A DNA stretch of 64,000 bases. Source: Trichoplax sp. H2 (Eukaryota; Placozoa; Uniplacotomia; Trichoplacea). The position numbers were made by a program, and so were the translations under genes. The notes beneath the pieces are model-generated. The model was not told where the DNA came from. It searched no databases and saw only the letters and a list, made by a program, of their open reading frames with translations. This document shows positions 63,542 to 64,000 of this stretch, piece by piece; within the stretch, counting starts at the first letter, position 1; each line of letters opens with the position of its first letter. Location: positions 169,510-233,509 of the forward strand of contig NOWV01000119.1 of assembly GCA_003344405.1 (NCBI GenBank). Direction: 5' to 3'.

Positions 63542-63698
63542 CTAGGGACTACGTAACTAAAAATTCTCCTCTCAAAGCCGTAACTCAAAAATTTTCTCTT
63601 ATACTAAAAATATACGGGACTGGCAACGAATCTACAGTATTAACAAGTCCCGTATATTTTTAATATAGGAGAACATTTTTGAGTTGAGTAGTCCCTAG
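63542..63698. mobile_element. 157-bp MITE with 11-bp TIRs and 6-bp target duplication
   Basis: The ends CTAGGGACTAC (63542-63552) and GTAGTCCCTAG (63688-63698) are perfect inverted repeats. TCACAA flanks both sides (63536-63541 and 63699-63704). A second internal inverted repeat (around ACTAAAAATATACGGGACT and its complement AAGTCCCGTATATTTTTAAT) makes almost the whole element a foldback. No coding capacity. Confidence 0.85.
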
Positions 63699-63708
63699 TC
63701 ACAACTTA

Positions 63709-63758
63709 NNNNNNNNNNNNNNNNNNNNNNNNNNNNNNNNNNNNNNNNNNNNNNNNNN
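63709..63758. other. assembly gap (50 N)
   Basis: Fifty unresolved bases immediately after the MITE's right flank. About 240 bp of sequence follow to the window end, with no recognised gene. Confidence 0.99.
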
Positions 63759-64000
63759 CTTCTACAACGAACTAACAGAATAATCTAAAGTTGCATGCTT
63801 TTATACTTTTCGTAGCATTCGCAGCTACAATCCGCATGGCAACCTTTTACCTTATTTTACAGATAGTTAAATTATTCTTAGTAAGACTATTCTACTGCGG
63901 ACCATCATTAATCCAATATGGATACGACTACAGTACTTACGTAGACATTATTCACACCAGCCAAAGTACAATGAATTAACCATATCCTAATATATGATTT

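Overview
This is nuclear DNA of an early-branching animal, most likely a placozoan (Trichoplax/Hoilungia type). The evidence is AT-rich sequence, genes cut into many small exons by short GT-AG introns, and animal-typical genes: LSM11 of the U7 snRN​P, the ciliary transition-zone gene B9D1, ZIP11, PMP34, TUG and a Kir channel. Exon junctions were placed by eye from splice signals, reading phase and family conservation. The species assignment is inference.

Layout. 1-9.6 kb: a USP1-like deubiquitinase (+), then POLD2 (-) and ZDHHC4 (-). 9.6-12.6 kb: AT-rich DNA with no gene seen. 12.7-18.2 kb: B9D1 (-) and a Kir potassium channel (+), divergent, with a GTAC-rich repeat between them. 18.2-24.9 kb: gene-poor, holding two tandem duplications and a 1.3-kb foldback element built of hairpin-forming units. 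25-31 kb: SLC39A11/ZIP11 (+) and phosphomannomutase (-). 31-32 kb: a second GTAC-rich divergent intergenic region. 32-37.2 kb: a leucine-rich-repeat gene (+). 37.8-38.6 kb: an intronless RsmE-type rRNA methyltransferase (-). 40.5-49.1 kb: two tandem SLC25A17/PMP34 genes (-), separated by a duplicated block with an assembly gap and a small transposon whose empty site is also present. 49.1-50.5 kb: a third GTAC-rich divergent region, then LSM11 (+). 53.6-61.7 kb: RPL18 (-) and ASPSCR1/TUG (-, 19 exons). 61.9-63.1 kb: a 62-bp minisatellite. 63.5-63.7 kb: a MITE with a perfect target-site duplication, next to a 50-N gap.

The genes are ordinary housekeeping and cell-biology genes with no operon logic: DNA replication (POLD2), ubiquitin turnover (USP1-like, TUG), palmitoylation (ZDHHC4), cilia (B9D1), ion and metal transport (Kir, ZIP11), N-glycan precursor supply (PMM), peroxisomal cofactor transport (PMP34), histone mRNA processing (LSM11) and translation (RPL18). 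The most unusual content lies between genes: short palindromic GTAC/TGTACAGTAC arrays, each mixed with its own local repeat, concentrated in 5' intergenic regions; the foldback hairpin array; two precisely bounded small transposons; and the intronless bacterial-type RsmE gene.
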